NCBI GenBank assembly: GCA_963835535.1
Contig: CAWIFL010000005.1
Location: 868,001-932,000, forward strand
Source: Fen-1245 sp963835535
GTDB taxonomy: Bacteria > Gemmatimonadota > Gemmatimonadetes > Gemmatimonadales > JACORV01
Direction of reading: 5' to 3'
Length of the DNA: 64,000 nucleotides
The translations under genes were made by a program, and so were the position numbers. Under the pieces are notes generated by a model. It had not been told where the DNA came from, did not search any database, and saw only the letters and a list, made by a program, of their open reading frames with translations. Shown here in pieces: positions 60,944-64,000 of this stretch (within the stretch, counting starts at the first letter, position 1; every line of letters begins with the position of its first letter).

Positions 60944-61609
60944 CTAGAATCTTACTCTTAGACCAGCGGTCACGAACGTCGGGTCGACAGTGAGCATATC
61001 GTCGGAATCGCTGTCGGCGTTCTGCCAGCGCACGGCGCCGGTCAGTGCCCAGGCGCCGCCGAGTTTGACATCGGCGCCGATCACGAAGCCGACCTTGCTG
61101 AACACGTTGGTCGGCTTGTAGGTGAATGTGCCGCTCGGCGTCGTATACGAGAGGTCGTCGGGGAACATGACGTACGCGATCTGCGGACCTACCCAGAAGT
61201 CGACCGCCTCCGAGTGGATCAAGTGTACGTTGAGCGCGGCCATCAAGGGAAGCACGCCGAAGGGCTTGCTCGCGGACGACGCCGCGGAGGTCGACGTCGT
61301 GAACTGCGCATTCATCCGAGAGTAGCCAGCCGCGGCGTCGATGCCGAACCAGTTGTTCAAGCGGAACTCGATGTCGCCTCCGAAGCCAACCGTGGTGCCG
61401 TTGGTCTTGAGCGAGACGGTGCCGAAGCCCGCAGAGCTGAACGGCGTGTTGTCGCGCAGCACGTAACGGCCGACCGCGCCAGCCCAGATGCGACCGCTGA
61501 CGCCCGATTCCTGTGCGTGTGCGACCGTGGCGGACGAAGACGAGATGGCGACGAGCACGCCCAGTGCGATGGCGAGCTTTGATGAGTTCTTACGAAGGTT
61601 GGATTTCAT
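60944..61609 (-). CDS. Small outer-membrane beta-barrel protein (221 aa)
   Basis: A signal peptide (KLAIALGVLVAISSSSATVAHA) precedes an eight-strand OmpA/OmpW-like barrel pattern (GFGGDIEFRLNNWFGIDAAA; VLPLMAALNVHLIHSEAVDF; SKVGFVIGADVKLGGAWALT), ending in Arg-Phe as outer-membrane barrels do. I use ATG 61609; a GTG at 61705 would add a non-signal extension. Base composition looks visibly less GC-rich than neighbours, and the gene sits between duplicated rho 3' ends, so acquisition is possible. Confidence 0.8.
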   Translation of the reverse strand: MKSNLRKNSSKLAIALGVLVAISSSSATVAHAQESGVSGRIWAGAVGRYVLRDNTPFSSAGFGTVSLKTNGTTVGFGGDIEFRLNNWFGIDAAAGYSRMNAQFTTSTSAASSASKPFGVLPLMAALNVHLIHSEAVDFWVGPQIAYVMFPDDLSYTTPSGTFTYKPTNVFSKVGFVIGADVKLGGAWALTGAVRWQNADSDSDDMLTVDPTFVTAGLRVRF

Positions 61610-61914
61610 CGCAGCCTCGTGTCGTGAAGATGTCCGGACGGAGTTCCATGCATGAACTGAATCGCCGGGAGGCGGCGGCCACCATCGCACGAAGGGGTGA
61701 CGCACGTTGAGCGGAGACTCGCGGAATGCTCAAGGTCGAGGGCCTCCAGGGATGGATAGGGATTTCCTTCGTCGCGATTCGAATATCCGGACGGGGCGTC
61801 GGCGCGGCAACGCGGCCGCGGGTGGGCGGGCGGGGGCGGAGCCCAGGCGCTGGGGGGGGGGTGTTCGGGGCCGGTGCGGGGTGCGGCAGGCCGCTGAACG
61901 GGGCGCCGAGCGTT
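61610..61914. other. G-rich intergenic region, 305 bp
   Basis: No gene is evident. The stretch 61796-61870 is very G-rich and has a run of ten G at 61852-61861, capable of G-quadruplex formation or of causing read errors. Confidence 0.5.
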
Positions 61915-62094
61915 TCGTCGCCCTCAGCACCGCCACCGCTGACCGAGGCCGCTAGCTGACGCTGGCCAACAGATCGGCGTTCGTCTTCGAACGCCGCATC
62001 AGCGCCAGCAACATCTCGACGGCCTGGGCGGGGGCCAGTCCCGCGAGCCGCCGCCTGAGCGCCAGGCGCCCCGCCACCTCGGCGGGTTCGCCGA
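61915..62094 (-). repeat. Direct repeat partner: true 3' end of the rho-like gene
   Basis: The second copy of the 180-bp repeat described at 60608. Here it is continuous with the rho-like reading frame, so this is the functional copy. Confidence 0.85.
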
Positions 62095-63016
62095 GCAGCT
62101 CCTCGCGCCGGGTCCCGCTCGCCGAGATGTCAATCGCGGGATAGAGCCGCCGGTCCGCCAGCTCGCGGGAGAGCCTGAGCTCGGCGTTGCCGGTCCCCTT
62201 GAACTCCTCGAAGATCACGTCGTCCATCCGGCTCCCGGTCTGGTCGAGCGCCGTGGCGATCACGGTGAGCGACCCCCCATCGGGGACGGCTCGGGCCGCC
62301 CCGAACAGGGCCTTGGGCTTGGCGAGCGCGGCCGCGTCGAGCCCACCGGTCATGGTGCGGCCGCTCGAGCTCCCCGCGGTGTTGTGCGAGCGCGCCAGGC
62401 GCGTCAGCGAGTCGAGCACGATCACGACGTCGCGCCCGATCTCCACCTGGCGGCGGGCGTGCTCGAACACCATCTCGGCCACGGCGACGTGCCGTGCGTG
62501 CGGCAGGTCGAAGCTCGAGGCGATGACCTCCCCGCGGCCCCAGTCCACGAGCTCGCTCACCTCCTCGGGCCGTTCATCGATCAGGAGCAGCAGCAGCTCG
62601 ACGTCCGGATGCCCCAGCGCCACGCCCTCCGCCATCGCCTGGAGCATGACCGTCTTGCCGGCCTTGGGCGGCGACACGATGAGGGCCCGCTGCCCGAACC
62701 CGAACGGACAGACCAGGTCCACGGCGCGCTGGAGGTCGGCGGTGCGCGCACTGGAAGCGCGCGCGGTCTCGAGTCTCAGGAGCCGCGCCGGATGTACCGC
62801 CCCGAGCCTGGCGAACTCGGGGCGCGCCGCGAGACTCTCGGGCGGCAGGCCATTGACCGACCGCACGCGTCCGTCTTCCAGCACGACGAGGTCGCCGCGG
62901 CGCAGACCCGGAAAGCTCAGACCCGGGTCGCCAGCGCCCGGGAGGTAGCTATGCGCGGCCAGGCGCAGCGCGCCGCCTCGTGGGGTAGGGTCGTACCAGC
63001 CGGTGATGGAAGGCAT
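61952..63016 (-). CDS. rho: Short transcription termination factor Rho homologue (354 aa)
   Basis: The ATPase domain is intact: Walker A PPKAGKT (about 112-118), Walker B VVIVLDSLTRLARSHN, then SLTVIATALDQTGSRMDDVI, FEEFKGTGNAELRLSREL and YPAIDISASGTRREELL, which form the Q/R loops and secondary RNA site. The N-terminal RNA-binding part is only about 80 residues and has lost the usual DGFGFLR motif, keeping YLPGAGD and LRRGD. Normal Rho is about 420 aa. It may be a second, specialised Rho. Start chosen at ATG 63016 behind a TATCTTT element. Confidence 0.85.
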   Translation of the reverse strand: MPSITGWYDPTPRGGALRLAAHSYLPGAGDPGLSFPGLRRGDLVVLEDGRVRSVNGLPPESLAARPEFARLGAVHPARLLRLETARASSARTADLQRAVDLVCPFGFGQRALIVSPPKAGKTVMLQAMAEGVALGHPDVELLLLLIDERPEEVSELVDWGRGEVIASSFDLPHARHVAVAEMVFEHARRQVEIGRDVVIVLDSLTRLARSHNTAGSSSGRTMTGGLDAAALAKPKALFGAARAVPDGGSLTVIATALDQTGSRMDDVIFEEFKGTGNAELRLSRELADRRLYPAIDISASGTRREELLGEPAEVAGRLALRRRLAGLAPAQAVEMLLALMRRSKTNADLLASVS

Positions 63017-63236
63017 ACTGGCTTGCAGTCCGAAAGATAGGCCGAGAGCCCTCAACCACCAGCGGGGCGCGGGGCGGCCGCCGCTGCGATCTCCGGAGTA
63101 TGTAAGTGGTAGGTGTAGGTAGGGTTGGGAGGGGCAAACAGGGGGCCGCGATGCGTCGCGTGTTGGGGCAGAACAGGGCACAGGAAGTGATTCACTTAGC
63201 GATTCACTTAGACGTCAACGGCTACTGACGACAGGG
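63017..63236. other. Upstream region of rho with short repeats
   Basis: On the minus strand TATCTTT (63039-63033) may be the rho -10 element. GATTCACTTAG occurs twice at 63189-63199 and 63201-63211, and AAGTGA-T-TCACTT is a small palindrome at 63185-63197. I see no gene. Confidence 0.4.
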
Positions 63237-63314
63237 TGCGGACGAGGGAGTCGAACCTCACGGGAGCACACCACCTTGCAGGGGTGGTGCGTCTACCAGT
63301 TCCGCCACGCCCGC
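63237..63314 (-). tRNA. tRNA-Leu-like gene, probably defective or mis-sequenced
   Basis: The minus strand reads GCGGGCGTGGCGGAACTGG then TAGACGC, the acceptor and D-arm of bacterial tRNA-Leu, with GGTTCGACT as T-loop and a matching acceptor CGTCCGC. A CCACC/GGTGG anticodon stem encloses CCTGCAA, which lacks U33 and would present UGC, an Ala anticodon. The variable arm is only about 10 nt, and the T stem has four rather than five 3' bases. At 78 nt it is shorter than normal tRNA-Leu (about 85). Identity and function are uncertain. Confidence 0.6.
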
Positions 63315-64000
63315 ACCGACCCGGCGAGGCGCCACTGGAGGCGCGACGCGTCCCGGCAAGCGGTGACGCGCGGCGAGCGCAAGCTAGGGGAGCAGACACC
63401 GCGGGAGCCGTCATGCGGCGGAAGACGAAACCACGCGCGCCGCGCGCCCACCCGCGCCACGCGACCTCGTCTGCTATCCGAGTTGCCTGAGGGGCAGAGA
63501 GAGACCTAACATGTGGCGCGCAGCCATAGAACGGACCGTACGACGGTCACGCGACAACGCGAGACAGTCGACTAGGGAAACTAGAAGAGAAGCAACGGCA
63601 AGAGAGCAGACAGGAGGGCGGCACACTAGTAGTCTCACTCGCTGTCGCCGAACGGCACCAGATGAGAAGGCAACCGCCCACGAGGAGCACCCTCACCGCT
63701 ACAGGAAGAACAACGACAAGTCTCGCCTGCGCTTAGAGACGACCGCCATCGGCGCGCGGCACAGCCGCGCTCTCGAGCGCCCGCCGGCGAGCGCAGCGAA
63801 GGGCGAAGAAGAAAAACAAGGAAAGAGAGGAAAGAAAAGAAAGAAGAGGAGAAGGAAATGAGGATGTAAGAAGAAGAAAGAGGACAAAAAGGAAGATAGA
63901 GAAGGCGAAGAGTGGTCTTATAGATTTTAAGAGGTGATAAGATGCGTGAGTGCGCGGGGATGGTGGATCAGGATGCTATGTGTGGTTTATGCTGGTGGAT
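63315..64000. other. Gene-free purine-rich tail
   Basis: No coding frame resembles a protein family. Composition changes from GC-rich to A/G-rich, and 63800-63900 is almost pure purine (GAAGAAGAAAAACAAGG...). The abrupt change suggests a contig end or low-quality sequence rather than biology. Confidence 0.5.

Noticed and set aside
60608..62094. Insertion sequence or integrative element
   Set aside because: No transposase, integrase or terminal inverted repeats were found between the direct repeats, so I report only the duplication.

Overview
The window is a high-GC (about 70%), gene-dense bacterial segment. Its gene families include DUF5916 outer-membrane proteins, ADOP-type FtsX permeases with PadR regulators, many secreted S9, S10, M1 and DUF885 hydrolases, and VPS10/BNR-repeat proteins. 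This mix resembles Gemmatimonadota or a neighbouring soil lineage. That assignment is inferred from gene content only; there is no rRNA marker here. Genes are tightly packed, with frequent ATGA/GTGA stop-start overlaps.

Layout. 1-2907 (minus): an operon of a GMC-oxidoreductase small subunit, the GMC flavoprotein and a truncated ThDP enzyme. 2981-5713 (minus): a DUF5916 outer-membrane protein. 5894-17336 (plus): a ferredoxin-NADP reductase-like enzyme, then a glycan-degradation run of amidohydrolase, GH36-like, EamA transporter, GH116, GH20 and a PEP-mutase-family enzyme. 17388-26026: two related cassettes, each with a PadR repressor, an ADOP permease and a TonB-plug-like protein, separated by a VapBC-type toxin-antitoxin pair. 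26526-38323: secreted peptidases (S9, S10, DUF885), a galactokinase-like GHMP kinase, a class-C beta-lactamase-fold hydrolase and a large BNR protein. 38327-44276: sugar metabolism (nucleotidyltransferase, GH29 fucosidase, NagB fused to a PIG-L/LmbE deacetylase, SSS symporter).

44366-53926 is the most interesting region. It encodes a cysteine-desulfurase-like class V aminotransferase, DsrE2, a two-cysteine ArsR repressor with a clear operator, TusA, an MvhD-type subunit, an HdrA carrying an inserted GltD-like module, a second HdrA/QmoB-like protein, a small winged-helix protein, a QmoC-like membrane subunit and a DsrE. It looks like a persulfide relay (TusA/DsrE) feeding a quinone-linked Hdr/Qmo-like flavoprotein complex. 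No HdrB, LbpA, AprAB or DsrAB is present in the window, so it matches neither the canonical sHdr nor the canonical Qmo arrangement.

54153-60599: an M1 aminopeptidase with HEAT-like repeats (frameshifted here), then AcpS, an acyl-activating ligase, a free-standing ACP, a 2-amino-3-ketobutyrate-CoA-ligase-type PLP enzyme and a small protein. This looks like an ACP-tethered alpha-oxoamine synthase route. 60600-63016: a short Rho paralogue whose 3' end is duplicated 1.3 kb away, with a beta-barrel gene between the copies. 63017-64000: a damaged tRNA-Leu-like sequence and a purine-rich, gene-free tail that looks like a contig end.

Several intact-looking genes contain apparent indels or an in-frame stop (GH116, M1, plug lipoprotein). 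Sequencing error therefore has to be weighed in the affected genes and in the tail.
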